Shown here piece after piece: positions 8,731-17,016 of a DNA stretch of 64,000 nucleotides (within the stretch, counting starts at the first letter, position 1; each line of letters begins with the position of its first letter). The notes beneath the pieces are model-generated. The model saw only the letters and a list, made by a program, of their open reading frames with translations, had not been told where the DNA came from and did no database searches. Both the position numbers and the translations under genes were made by a program. Origin of the DNA: Microbacterium sp. 1.5R (lineage in GTDB: Bacteria > Actinomycetota > Actinomycetes > Actinomycetales > Microbacteriaceae); contig NZ_CP018151.1 of the NCBI RefSeq assembly GCF_001889265.1, positions 1,488,001 to 1,552,000 of the forward strand, given 5' to 3'.

Positions 8731-9759
8731 ATGAAGATCGGCATTCTGACGAGCGGCGGCGACTGCCCCGGACTCAACGCGGTCATCCGCGGCATCGTGC
8801 TCAAGGGCACCACCACCTACGACCTCGAGTTCGTCGGCATCCGCGACGGCTGGCGCGGCGTGGTCGACGGGGACTTCTTCCCGCTCACCAGACACGAGGT
8901 GAAGGGCCTGTCGAAGGTCGGCGGCACGATCCTGGGCACCAGTCGCACGAACCCCTACGAGGGTGAGCGCGGCGGCGCCGAGAACATCGCCAAGACGCTG
9001 TACGGACACAAGATCGACGGCATCATCGCGATCGGCGGCGAGGGGACCCTCGCAGCAGCCGACCGCCTCGCCAAGGACGGCATCAACGTCATCGGCGTGC
9101 CGAAGACGATCGACAACGACCTGCGCGCCACGGACTACTCGTTCGGGTTCGACACGGCGGTCAACATCGCCACGGACGCGATGGATCGTCTGCGCACCAC
9201 GGGCGACTCCCACCAGCGCTGCATGGTCGCCGAGGTCATGGGGCGCCACGTCGGTTGGATCGCCCTTCACGCGGGCATGGCAGCGGGCGCTCACGCCATC
9301 TGCATCCCCGAAGTGCCCATGTCGATCGACGACATCACCGAGCTCGTCTCGAGCGCGCACGATCGCGGTCGCGCACCGCTCGTCGTCGTCTCCGAGGGGT
9401 TCAAGCTGCTCGGTATGGATGAGGCCTACAGCGACAAGGGCCTGGACGCATTCAACCGTCCTCGACTCGGCGGCATCGGCGACCAGCTCGCTCCGGCGAT
9501 CGAGCGCATCACGGGCATCGAGACCCGCGCGACGATCCTCGGCCACATCCAGCGCGGCGGATCGCCGTCAGCCTTCGACCGCGTGCTCGCGACGCGCCTC
9601 GGACTCCACGCGGCCGACGCGATCATCGACAAGGCATGGGGTCAGATGGTCGCGATGCAGGGCACGGACATCGTGCGCGTGCCGTTCGCCGAGGCTCTGG
9701 GCGAGCTGAACACCGTTCCGCGCAGCCGCTACGACGAGGCAGCAGCGCTCTTCGGCTGA
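8731..9759 (+). CDS. pfkA: 6-phosphofructokinase, actinobacterial group III
   Basis: A 342-residue glycolytic enzyme that phosphorylates fructose 6-phosphate to the 1,6-bisphosphate. The N-terminal SGGDCPGLNAVIRG, catalytic PKTIDNDL (Asp128) and MGRHVGWIAL are conserved. The phosphoryl-donor determinants are GGEGT at residues 102-106 (Gly105, not the Asp of most PPi enzymes) and Lys125 (ATP enzymes such as E. coli have Gly). Gly plus Lys is the mixed pattern of group III actinobacterial enzymes; ATP use is most likely but not proven by sequence. Single gene with its own promoter, ended by a perfect 20-bp hairpin shared with the convergent ptrB. Confidence 0.95.
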   Translation: MKIGILTSGGDCPGLNAVIRGIVLKGTTTYDLEFVGIRDGWRGVVDGDFFPLTRHEVKGLSKVGGTILGTSRTNPYEGERGGAENIAKTLYGHKIDGIIAIGGEGTLAAADRLAKDGINVIGVPKTIDNDLRATDYSFGFDTAVNIATDAMDRLRTTGDSHQRCMVAEVMGRHVGWIALHAGMAAGAHAICIPEVPMSIDDITELVSSAHDRGRAPLVVVSEGFKLLGMDEAYSDKGLDAFNRPRLGGIGDQLAPAIERITGIETRATILGHIQRGGSPSAFDRVLATRLGLHAADAIIDKAWGQMVAMQGTDIVRVPFAEALGELNTVPRSRYDEAAALFG

Positions 9760-9776
9760 GTCTCGATCGCGTGCAC

Positions 9777-9820
9777 CACAGAGAACGGGCCGATCCCTGC
9801 GGATCGGCCCGTTCTCTGTG
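9777..9820. terminator. Bidirectional terminator pfkA / ptrB
   Basis: A perfect 20-bp inverted repeat (CACAGAGAACGGGCCGATCC and its complement) around the loop CTGC, between the pfkA stop and the convergent ptrB stop at 9833. The + side continues TTCTT. Confidence 0.85.
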
Positions 9821-9832
9821 TTCTTCGAGAGC

Positions 9833-11932
9833 TCAGCGCGATGCGAGGCCGACCGTGTCGAGGATCCAGGCGAGCTCGAACGCCCGCTCCTTCCACGAGT
9901 TGTAGCGTCCGCTGACACCGCCGTGACCGGCGACCATCTCGCACTTGAGCAGGGCGTCGGTCGCACCGGCGACGCGCAGGGCAGCGATCCACTTCGCAGG
10001 CTCGACGTAGAGGACGCGTGTGTCATTGAGCGAGGTCACGGCCAGGATGCGCGGGTAGCGCACGCCGTCGCGGACGTTCTCGTACGGCGAGTACGACTTC
10101 ATGTACTCGTACACCTCGGCTCCGTGCAGCGGGTCGCCCCATTCATCCCACTCGATCACCGTCAGGGGGAGGGAGGGGTCGAGGATCGTGGTGAGCGCGT
10201 CGACGAACGGCACTGCCGCGAGCACGCCGGCGAACAGCTCGGGAGCGAGGTTCGTCACCGCGCCCATGAGGAGTCCTCCCGCGCTTCCTCCCTCGGCGAC
10301 CAGGCGCTCGGGCGACGTGACTCCCTGCTCCACGAGGTGCTCGGCGCACGCGACGAAGTCGGTGAAGGTGTTGCGCTTGTTCAGCAGCTTGCCGTCCTCG
10401 TACCACTGCCGACCCATCTCGCCACCGCCGCGGACATGAGCGACGGCGAAGACGATGCCGCGGTCGAGTTCCGAGAGCCGCGCGACCGAGAAGCCGGGGT
10501 CGATCGAGTGCTCGTACGAGCCATAGCCGTAGAGATGCACGGGGCGCGGGTCGACGCCAGGCTCTCCGAACGATCGCTTCCACACGAGGGAGATCGGCAC
10601 GCGGGTACCGTCCGACGCCGTGGCCCAGTCGCGCTTCTGGCCGTACTCCCGGGGGTCATACCCGCCGAGGACGGCGACCTGCTTGCGCAGATGCAGCTCG
10701 CGGGTGGCGAGATCCATCTCGTAAACGGTTCCCGGAGTCACGAACGACGTGTAGCCGAGCCGGAGGAACGGCGAGTGCCATTCCGGATTGCCGCTGACGC
10801 CTGCCGAGTACAGGGGCTCGTCGAAGGCGATGTCGTCGACCGAGTCCGTCGTGTAGTCCAAGATGCCGACTCGTTCCAGGCCTTCACGGCGGTACTCCAC
10901 CGTCGCGAAGTCGCGGAACGCGTCCATCCCGAGCAGTCGACGACCCGGCTCGTGCGCGAGGACGATGCGGCGCTCACCCTGTGGGTCGGAGGCGGGCACG
11001 GAGACGAGCTCGAAGTCCAGGGCCTCATCGTTGTGCAGGATGTAGAGGCGGTCTTCGCCGTCCACCACGGCGTGCTCGAGCGAGTACTCGACGCCTTCGC
11101 GGCGCGGCCAGACGATCCGAGGAGCTGCGGTGAGGTCTCCGGCGAGATCGACGAGGTACTCCTCGCTGGTGATGCTCGATCCGACGGCGATCACCAGGTA
11201 CTTGCGGCTGCGGGTGATGCCGGCGCCGAGCCAGTACTTCTCATCGGGCTCGTGGAAGAGCTTCACGTCGTCCGAGACGGGAGTGCCGAGACGATGCAGC
11301 CAGAGAGTGTCGGGCCGCCATGCCTCGTCGCGTGTCGTGTAGAGGATCCCGGTGCCATCCGGTGTGAAGAACGCGCCACCCGTGTCGGGGATCTCGTCGG
11401 GGAGCGTCTCGCCGGTCACGAGGTCGCGCACGTGCACCGTGTAGAGCTCGTCGCCCTCGAAGTCCGTCGCCCAGAGCAGCTTCGTCGCGTCGTCCGAGGT
11501 GTCGAACGCTCCGAGGGAGAAGAACTCGTGCCCCTCGGCCTCGACGTTGCCGTCGAGCAGCACGATCTCGCCCGGCACCGCCACGCCCGGCTCCAGCACC
11601 GGGGGAGTCCAGTCGTCCTCGGCCGCGGCAGTACGGCAGTGGATGCCGTACTGCGCGCCCTCTTCGGTGCGGCTGTAGTACCACCAGGCCCCGCGCCGCG
11701 TGGGCACGGACAGATCCGTCTCCTGCACACGGCCCTTGATCTCCTGGAACAGAGTCTCGCGGAGGTCGGTCAGATGGGAGAGCTCGGCTTCAGTGTGGGC
11801 GTTCTCGGCTTCGAGGTGTGCGATGACCTCGCCGGATTCCTTCTCCCGAAGCCATTCGTATGGATCATCGAAGGTGTCACCGTGGTGCGTGCGAAGGGTC
11901 GAGCGGCGGTCTGCGATCGGGGCATCAGTCAC
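9833..11932 (-). CDS. ptrB: Oligopeptidase B (S9 family serine peptidase)
   Basis: A prolyl-oligopeptidase-fold enzyme of 699 residues, probably cytoplasmic, cleaving short peptides after Arg/Lys. The N-terminal DDPYEWLRE and seven-bladed propeller are followed by the alpha/beta hydrolase domain with the nucleophile in GGSAGGLLMG (Ser550), Asp in LNDTRV and His in GHGGVSGRY. Start choice: the frame opens at GTG 11968, but GTG 11932 lies 7 nt after a TAGCGT -10 box and begins VTDAPIADRRSTL, a natural N-terminus, so it is preferred. A perfect palindrome sits just upstream in the promoter spacer. There is no signal peptide. Confidence 0.93.
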   Translation of the reverse strand: MTDAPIADRRSTLRTHHGDTFDDPYEWLREKESGEVIAHLEAENAHTEAELSHLTDLRETLFQEIKGRVQETDLSVPTRRGAWWYYSRTEEGAQYGIHCRTAAAEDDWTPPVLEPGVAVPGEIVLLDGNVEAEGHEFFSLGAFDTSDDATKLLWATDFEGDELYTVHVRDLVTGETLPDEIPDTGGAFFTPDGTGILYTTRDEAWRPDTLWLHRLGTPVSDDVKLFHEPDEKYWLGAGITRSRKYLVIAVGSSITSEEYLVDLAGDLTAAPRIVWPRREGVEYSLEHAVVDGEDRLYILHNDEALDFELVSVPASDPQGERRIVLAHEPGRRLLGMDAFRDFATVEYRREGLERVGILDYTTDSVDDIAFDEPLYSAGVSGNPEWHSPFLRLGYTSFVTPGTVYEMDLATRELHLRKQVAVLGGYDPREYGQKRDWATASDGTRVPISLVWKRSFGEPGVDPRPVHLYGYGSYEHSIDPGFSVARLSELDRGIVFAVAHVRGGGEMGRQWYEDGKLLNKRNTFTDFVACAEHLVEQGVTSPERLVAEGGSAGGLLMGAVTNLAPELFAGVLAAVPFVDALTTILDPSLPLTVIEWDEWGDPLHGAEVYEYMKSYSPYENVRDGVRYPRILAVTSLNDTRVLYVEPAKWIAALRVAGATDALLKCEMVAGHGGVSGRYNSWKERAFELAWILDTVGLASR

Positions 11933-11939
11933 GCCTCCC

Positions 11940-11945
11940 ACGCTA
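11940..11945 (-). promoter_or_regulatory. -10 box of ptrB (leaderless)
   Basis: TAGCGT on the minus strand, 7 nt before GTG 11932. It supports the shorter ptrB start and a leaderless mRNA. Confidence 0.5.
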
Positions 11946-11950
11946 TCCCA

Positions 11951-11963
11951 GGTCAAGTTGACC
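11951..11963. promoter_or_regulatory. Perfect palindrome, candidate operator of ptrB
   Basis: GGTCAA-G-TTGACC, a 13-bp perfect inverted repeat lying in the -10/-35 spacer region of ptrB. A protein bound here would block RNA polymerase. The regulator is unknown. Confidence 0.4.
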
Positions 11964-11993
11964 GGCACCCGGGAGGGTGGGAGGATCTACCGG

Positions 11994-12026
11994 GGCCGGT
12001 TAACGGAAGTAAAACCCACGGTGAAC
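11994..12026 (-). promoter_or_regulatory. PHO-box-like triple direct repeat upstream of pit
   Basis: On the minus strand three contiguous 11-nt units: GTTCACCGTGG, GTTTTACTTCC, GTTAACCGGCC. The Streptomyces PhoP box is built from 11-nt direct repeats whose first seven bases are GTTCACC; unit 1 matches 7/7, unit 3 matches 6/7 and unit 2 matches 5/7. It lies 66 nt before the pit start, so control of pit by a PhoP/RegX3-type regulator is inferred. Confidence 0.6.
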
Positions 12027-12091
12027 TCTTCGTTCGTCACGTCGATCCCGTCGACACCTCTCCTTTCTTCCTCAACGACCGAAAGCGAACG

Positions 12092-13471
12092 GTGGAAACC
12101 GCAGCCCTCATCGTCGTGCTGGTTATCCTGCTGGCACTCTTCTTCGACTTCACCAACGGGTTTCACGACACCGCCAACGCGATGGCCACGCCCATCGCGA
12201 CAGGCGCGCTGAAGCCCAAGACCGCTGTCCTTCTCGCAGCAGTCCTCAACCTCGTCGGAGCATTCCTGTCGACGGAGGTCTCCAAGACCGTGTCGCACGG
12301 GATCATCCGCGAGGACACGATCCAAGGCGACGTGTTCCTGCCGATGATCTTCGCCGGTCTCATCGGCGCGATCACCTGGAACATGCTGACCTGGCTGCTG
12401 GGTCTGCCCTCGAGCTCGTCCCACGCGCTGTTCGGCGGCCTCATCGGAGCCACCCTGGTCGGCGTCGGAGTCAACGGCATCGACTTCGGGATGGTGCTCT
12501 CGAAGATCATCCTCCCGGCGCTCATCGCCCCGCTGACGGCCGGCATCATCGCCTTCGCGGCGACCAAGCTCGCGTACTCGATCACGCGACGCTACGACGG
12601 CAAGCCCGACGGGCGCGACGGCTTCCGCTGGGGACAGATCTTCACGTCGTCACTGGTCGCACTCGCGCACGGCACGAACGACGCTCAGAAGACGATGGGC
12701 GTGATCACCCTCGCGCTGATCACTGTCGGGTGGCAGAGCAGCGAGCAGGCCGATCCGTACCTCTGGGTCATCATCGCCTGTGCGGTGACGATCGCCCTCG
12801 GCACCTATCTCGGCGGGTGGCGCATCATCCGCACGCTGGGCAAGGGGCTGACCGAGGTCAAGCCCGCGCAGGGCTTCTCGGCCGAGAGTTCGACGGCAGC
12901 GACGATCCTCGCCTCCAGCGCTTTCGGCTTCGCGCTCTCGACGACGCAGGTCGCTTCGGGCTCGGTCATCGGCTCCGGCCTCGGCCGCCGCGGCTCGACG
13001 GTCCGCTGGCGGACCGCCGGTCGAATCGCCATCGGCTGGCTCCTCACACTTCCGGCTGCAGGTGCAGTCGGTGCCCTCGCGGCCCTGCTCATCACCTGGC
13101 TCGGCCTCTGGGGCATCGCGATCGACGCGGTCCTTGCGCTGGCCGTGATCATCGGCCTGTTCCTTCGCTCCCGCAAGGATGCAGTGACCTCCGCGAACGC
13201 CATGAGCGATGTGGCCGAGTCGGGGCTCGCGATCGAGCACCCCGACACGCCCCCGCCCACGCGTCGACAGCAGCGGATCATCGAGGCCAAGGCCGAGGCC
13301 AAGGCTCGTGCGGAGGCGCGCGAGAAGGTCAAGGCTCAGGCCAAGGCGGACGCCAAGGCGAAGGCAGCGGCCAAGGCCGCGAAGAAGGCCCCGAAGACGG
13401 GAGCCTCGACGCGGGTCGACGGCCCCGGGGTCGACAGTCCCGAGACGGCGAAGAGCGAGGAGTCGAAGTGA
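12092..13471 (+). CDS. pit: Pit-family inorganic phosphate transporter
   Basis: A 459-residue membrane protein for low-affinity, cation-coupled phosphate uptake. It starts at GTG 12092; the frame is open far upstream, but the family begins with this hydrophobic helix followed by DFTNGFHDTANAMA, the PiT signature. The second PiT signature, AHGTNDAQKTMG, is near residues 190-201. About ten membrane helices are visible. The last ~75 residues form a hydrophilic Ala/Lys/Glu-rich tail (repeated KAKAAAK-like segments), probably a cytoplasmic coiled coil. Its stop overlaps the next start (GTGA). A PHO-box-like repeat lies upstream. Confidence 0.93.
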   Translation: METAALIVVLVILLALFFDFTNGFHDTANAMATPIATGALKPKTAVLLAAVLNLVGAFLSTEVSKTVSHGIIREDTIQGDVFLPMIFAGLIGAITWNMLTWLLGLPSSSSHALFGGLIGATLVGVGVNGIDFGMVLSKIILPALIAPLTAGIIAFAATKLAYSITRRYDGKPDGRDGFRWGQIFTSSLVALAHGTNDAQKTMGVITLALITVGWQSSEQADPYLWVIIACAVTIALGTYLGGWRIIRTLGKGLTEVKPAQGFSAESSTAATILASSAFGFALSTTQVASGSVIGSGLGRRGSTVRWRTAGRIAIGWLLTLPAAGAVGALAALLITWLGLWGIAIDAVLALAVIIGLFLRSRKDAVTSANAMSDVAESGLAIEHPDTPPPTRRQQRIIEAKAEAKARAEAREKVKAQAKADAKAKAAAKAAKKAPKTGASTRVDGPGVDSPETAKSEESK

Positions 13472-13803
13472 GTGTCGGCATCGACTGGGGCGCATTCGTC
13501 CAGGTGTTCCTTGCGGCTCTGATCGGAGCCTGCGCGGTCGTGACGTTCTATGCGTTCGGTCTTCGGCTCCTTGTTCGCAGCGGACACGCGCCGGTCGTGA
13601 GCCCGGCGGAGTTCACCGACGCCATCACCGTGATCTCCGAGAAGGAGCTCAAGCGGGCTGCCAAGCAGGCGGCCAAGGCGGCGAAGAAGAGTCCGCTCAC
13701 CGAGGGGCAGCGACGGATCGCGCTGTTCGGCGCGTACGGATGCTTCGCGCTCTGCGCGGCTGCCGTCATGGCAGGCATCCTGATCATCGTCGTCGGGCAC
13801 TGA
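13468..13803 (+). CDS. Small membrane protein coupled to pit
   Basis: A 111-residue protein beginning with GTG 13468, which overlaps the pit stop (GTGA). It has one hydrophobic helix near the N-terminus (~10-32), a basic helical loop KRAAKQAAKAAKKS, and a second helix near the C-terminus (~88-108). No known domain. The overlap and the shared Lys/Ala-rich cytoplasmic segments suggest it works with Pit, perhaps as a small partner; this is inference. Convergent with tetR. Confidence 0.8.
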   Translation: MSVGIDWGAFVQVFLAALIGACAVVTFYAFGLRLLVRSGHAPVVSPAEFTDAITVISEKELKRAAKQAAKAAKKSPLTEGQRRIALFGAYGCFALCAAAVMAGILIIVVGH

Positions 13804-13828
13804 CCGAGGAGTCCTGCCCAGGAGGGCG

Positions 13829-14395
13829 TCAGCGGAGGAGACCCGCGACGAGGTCGTCGATGATCTCGTCGGTGGTGGTGTCCGGATCGATCGGGGTCGT
13901 GAGCCGATCGAGCAGCAGGCCGTCGATCGCATAGTGGAAGAGCGCGATCTCTCGGCGACCGCCCGGAAGACCCGCTCCCGCGTTGAAAGCGACGTCCGCG
14001 TCGAACCCCGCTCGCTGCCACGCGCCGAGAAGGGCGCCGACATCGGGGCGGCGGCTGCTCTCGAGCCGCAGCTCGAACAGTGCGAGTGTGACGTCGCGGT
14101 CATCGGTGAGGCGACGCACGATGTCGCGGATGTACTCGGCGAAGAGCTCCCTGCTCGGCTCCTCCGATGACCGCCGTGCGAGGTCGTCGTCGCTGGGGGC
14201 GAGACGCTCGCCGATCCGATCGACGAGGCCCGCGATGAGCGCCTCTCGGCTGCGGAAGTAGTTCGAGGTGGTGCCCACCGGCACGCCCGCGACGATGTCC
14301 ACGGCTCGGTGGGTGAGACCGCGAGAGCCATCGGTCGCCAGAACGGTCAGCCCTGCATCCGCGATGATCCGTCGCCGTGTCTCGTTCTTCGCCAT
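13829..14395 (-). CDS. TetR-family transcriptional regulator
   Basis: A 188-residue one-component repressor. The N-terminal TetR helix-turn-helix spans residues ~8-52 (GLTHRAVDIVAGVPVGTTSNYFRSREAL, read in two pieces). The C-terminal ligand domain is helical and not family-specific. The ATG lies 6 nt after a TACAGT -10 box. It is divergent from the phosphodiesterase gene (intergenic 80 nt), the usual layout of TetR with its target, but no clear palindrome is seen between them. Confidence 0.9.
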   Translation of the reverse strand: MAKNETRRRIIADAGLTVLATDGSRGLTHRAVDIVAGVPVGTTSNYFRSREALIAGLVDRIGERLAPSDDDLARRSSEEPSRELFAEYIRDIVRRLTDDRDVTLALFELRLESSRRPDVGALLGAWQRAGFDADVAFNAGAGLPGGRREIALFHYAIDGLLLDRLTTPIDPDTTTDEIIDDLVAGLLR

Positions 14396-14401
14396 CCGAG
14401 C

Positions 14402-14407
14402 ACTGTA
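14402..14407 (-). promoter_or_regulatory. -10 box of the tetR gene (leaderless)
   Basis: TACAGT on the minus strand, 6 nt before the ATG at 14395. Confidence 0.5.
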
Positions 14408-14463
14408 TCGCGACTACTACAGCTGCCGTGGAGTCGTCGCCCGTCCGGTGTCGCGCCGCGGCC

Positions 14464-14469
14464 TAGGCT
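14464..14469 (+). promoter_or_regulatory. -10 box of the phosphodiesterase gene (leaderless)
   Basis: TAGGCT followed by 6 nt and the ATG at 14476. Confidence 0.55.
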
Positions 14470-14475
14470 GAGACC

Positions 14476-15390
14476 ATGTCAGCGCCTTCCGACAGCGGCT
14501 TCGTCTTCGGTCGCCATGATCCAGCCTCGCACGTCGTCATCCATGTGAGCGACCCGCACTTCCTCGCGGGTGGAGCGCGGCTCGGCGGACGATACGACGT
14601 CGAGTCGAACTTCGCTCGCACCCTTGAGGCGATCAGGGCCGTGCACCCGCACCCGTCGGCGATCGTCATCACCGGCGACCTGGCCGACCTGGGGGAGCCG
14701 GATGCGTATCGCCGTCTCCGCCGCGCCGTCGAGCCGGTGGCGCAGGAGCTGGGGACGACCGTCGTCTGGGTTGCCGGCAACCACGACGAGCGGCCGGCGC
14801 TGCGCGAGGGGCTGCTCGACCTGCCCGCGACGGAGGAGCCCGTGACGGGCGCATGGGACCTCGACGGTCTGCGCCTGATCGCGCTCGACACGAGTGTGCC
14901 CGGATGGCATCACGGCGACCTGGACCCCGGCCAGCTCTCCTGGCTGGCGGAGATCCTGAAGCAACCGGCGCCGCACGGCACGCTGCTCGCGATGCACCAC
15001 CCGCCGCTCCCGAGCCACCTTCCGCTCTTCGACATACTCGAGCTGCGGCACCAGGACGAACTCGCGGAGGTCATTCGTGACACGGACGTGCGCGGTATCC
15101 TCGCCGGCCACCTGCATTACTCGTCGCACGGCACCTTCGCGGGCGTGCCTGTCAGCGTGTCCTCGGCGACCTGCTACACGATGAATGTCGCTCGTCCGGC
15201 CGCCGATGTGAACGGCATGGATGCGGCGCAGGCGTTCCAGATCGTGCATGTACGACCCGAGACGATCACCCACACCGTGGTGCCCGTGACCGACGCGCCG
15301 ACCGGCGATCACTTCTCGATGGCGTGGCTGGAGAGAATGGCCCGTCTCAGCCCGGCAGAGCGTCTCGAGGCTTTCTCTCGCAAACGCTGA
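14476..15390 (+). CDS. CpdA-like metallophosphoesterase
   Basis: A 304-residue calcineurin-like phosphoesterase resembling 3',5'-cyclic AMP phosphodiesterases (class III). The two-metal-site motifs are in order: DPHF (D-x-H), GDLADLG (GDxxD), GNHDE, a His in MHHPP, and GHLHYSSHG (GHxH). No signal peptide, so probably cytoplasmic. The natural substrate may be cAMP or another phosphodiester; the class is broad. The ATG is 6 nt after a TAGGCT box. Divergent from tetR; followed by aspA with its own promoter. Confidence 0.88.
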   Translation: MSAPSDSGFVFGRHDPASHVVIHVSDPHFLAGGARLGGRYDVESNFARTLEAIRAVHPHPSAIVITGDLADLGEPDAYRRLRRAVEPVAQELGTTVVWVAGNHDERPALREGLLDLPATEEPVTGAWDLDGLRLIALDTSVPGWHHGDLDPGQLSWLAEILKQPAPHGTLLAMHHPPLPSHLPLFDILELRHQDELAEVIRDTDVRGILAGHLHYSSHGTFAGVPVSVSSATCYTMNVARPAADVNGMDAAQAFQIVHVRPETITHTVVPVTDAPTGDHFSMAWLERMARLSPAERLEAFSRKR

Positions 15391-15428
15391 CCCGCCGTCG
15401 TATCCCTGGCCGTGCATGCACGCAGGCG

Positions 15429-15434
15429 TAGACT
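15429..15434 (+). promoter_or_regulatory. -10 box of aspA
   Basis: TAGACT, 49 nt before the aspA ATG. The ~43-nt leader carries AAGGA seven nt before the start, so this gene uses a leadered mRNA. Confidence 0.45.
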
Positions 15435-15483
15435 GGATGCATCCCCCGCACCACACACTCGCCACTACCCACAAGGATGTGAC

Positions 15484-16944
15484 ATGGCTTCTGCCGCGCC
15501 TGCCCCCACCCGCACCGAGACCGATTCGCTCGGGAGCATGGAGATTCCCGCCGACGCGTACTGGGGGATCCACACCGCCCGCGCCGACGCGAACTTCCCG
15601 ATCACCAAGCGTCCGATCTCGGTCTATCCGGACCTCGTCGTCGCACTCGCGATGGTCAAGCAGGCCAGCGCCAGAGCGAACCGCGAGATCGGCGTCCTCG
15701 ACCCCGAGCGTGCGGACCTGATCGATCGGGCCGCCCAGCGTGTCATCGACGGAGAGTTCCACGATCAGTTCACCGTCGGTGTGATCCAGGGCGGTGCCGG
15801 CACGTCGACGAACATGAACGCCAACGAGGTCATCACCAACATCGCCCTCGAGCTCGCCGGACGCGAGAAGGGCGACTACGCGTTCCTCTCGCCGATCGAT
15901 CACACGAACCGCAGTCAGTCGACCAACGACGTCTACCCGACGGCGGTCAAGATCGGTCTCTCTCTGACACTCCGCTCGCTGCTCGAAGAGCTCGATCTGC
16001 TGCGCATCTCGTTCCTGCACAAGTCGCACGAGTTCCACGATGTGCTCAAGGTCGGACGCACGCAGCTGCAGGACGCCGTGCCCATGACTCTGGGTCAGGA
16101 GTTCCACGGCTTCGCTTCGACCCTCGGCTACGATCACACGCGCCTCACCGAGAACGCCTCGCTGATGTTCGAGATCAATATGGGTGCGACCGCCATCGGC
16201 ACCGGCATCACCACGCACGTCGACTACGCACCCGCTGTGCTGAAGCATCTGCGCGAGATCACCGGACTCGACCTGGTGACGGCCGGCGACCTCGTCGAGG
16301 CGACCAGCGACACCGGCTCGTTCATGTCGTTCTCGTCGACCCTGAAGCGCAATGCCATGAAGCTGTCGAAGATCTGCAACGACCTGCGACTGCTGTCGTC
16401 GGGTCCGCAGGCGGGCTTCGGCGAGATCAACCTGCCGGCGATGCAGGCCGGTTCCAGCATCATGCCGGGCAAGGTGAACCCGGTGATCCCGGAGGTCGTC
16501 AACCAGGTGGCGTTCGCGGTCGCCGGCGCGGACATGACGGTGACGATGGCGGCCGAGGCCGGGCAGCTCCAGCTCAACGCATTCGAGCCCGTGATCGCCC
16601 ACTCGATCTTCCAGTCCATCACCTGGATGCGTCAGGCGATGTGGACGCTGCGCGTCAACTGCGTCGACGGCATCACGGCGAACCGAGACCGCCTCGGCGC
16701 CATGGTCGGCGCTTCGGTCGGCGTCATCACAGCACTCACGCCGTTCATCGGATACGCCGCCGCGGCCGCGCTGGCCAAGACCGCGCTGCTGACGAACAGG
16801 AACGTCGCCGACCTGGTCGTCGAAGCCGGACTGATGTCTCGCGAAGAGGTCATCAAGCAGTTGTCGCCCGCGCGCCTGTCGGGACTCGAGGCCATCACGG
16901 CCGCGATCCCGGTGATCGGGTCCGAGGACCTCATCGAGATCTGA
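15484..16944 (+). CDS. aspA: Aspartate ammonia-lyase
   Basis: A 486-residue enzyme of the aspartase/fumarase superfamily that converts L-aspartate to fumarate and ammonia. The superfamily signature GSSIMPGKVNP is present, as are TSTNMNANEVI, SQSTNDVYPTA and GRTQLQDAVP. The ATG at 15484 is preceded by AAGGA at good distance; an upstream in-frame codon exists but lacks such a site. These motifs fit aspartase better than fumarase class II, though the distinction by eye is not absolute. With the DctA-type transporter and its sensor at 34-37 kb it suggests aspartate/C4-acid use. Ended by a perfect 20-bp hairpin. Confidence 0.92.
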   Translation: MASAAPAPTRTETDSLGSMEIPADAYWGIHTARADANFPITKRPISVYPDLVVALAMVKQASARANREIGVLDPERADLIDRAAQRVIDGEFHDQFTVGVIQGGAGTSTNMNANEVITNIALELAGREKGDYAFLSPIDHTNRSQSTNDVYPTAVKIGLSLTLRSLLEELDLLRISFLHKSHEFHDVLKVGRTQLQDAVPMTLGQEFHGFASTLGYDHTRLTENASLMFEINMGATAIGTGITTHVDYAPAVLKHLREITGLDLVTAGDLVEATSDTGSFMSFSSTLKRNAMKLSKICNDLRLLSSGPQAGFGEINLPAMQAGSSIMPGKVNPVIPEVVNQVAFAVAGADMTVTMAAEAGQLQLNAFEPVIAHSIFQSITWMRQAMWTLRVNCVDGITANRDRLGAMVGASVGVITALTPFIGYAAAAALAKTALLTNRNVADLVVEAGLMSREEVIKQLSPARLSGLEAITAAIPVIGSEDLIEI

Positions 16945-16951
16945 CTCCGAG

Positions 16952-16997
16952 CACACGGAAGGGCCCCGGCGACATCCCGCCGGGGCCCTTCCGTGTG
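16952..16997. terminator. Bidirectional terminator aspA / FAH-family gene
   Basis: A perfect 20-bp inverted repeat (CACACGGAAGGGCCCCGGCG and complement) with a 6-nt loop, between the aspA stop (16944) and the convergent stop at 17017. Confidence 0.85.
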
Positions 16998-17016
16998 TCA
17001 CAGAGCGAGCGGGGGA

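Noticed and set aside
9818..12091. Open frame extending pit upstream by 758 codons
   Set aside because: It runs antisense through the whole of ptrB; the Pit family begins at GTG 12092, after the promoter region and PHO box.
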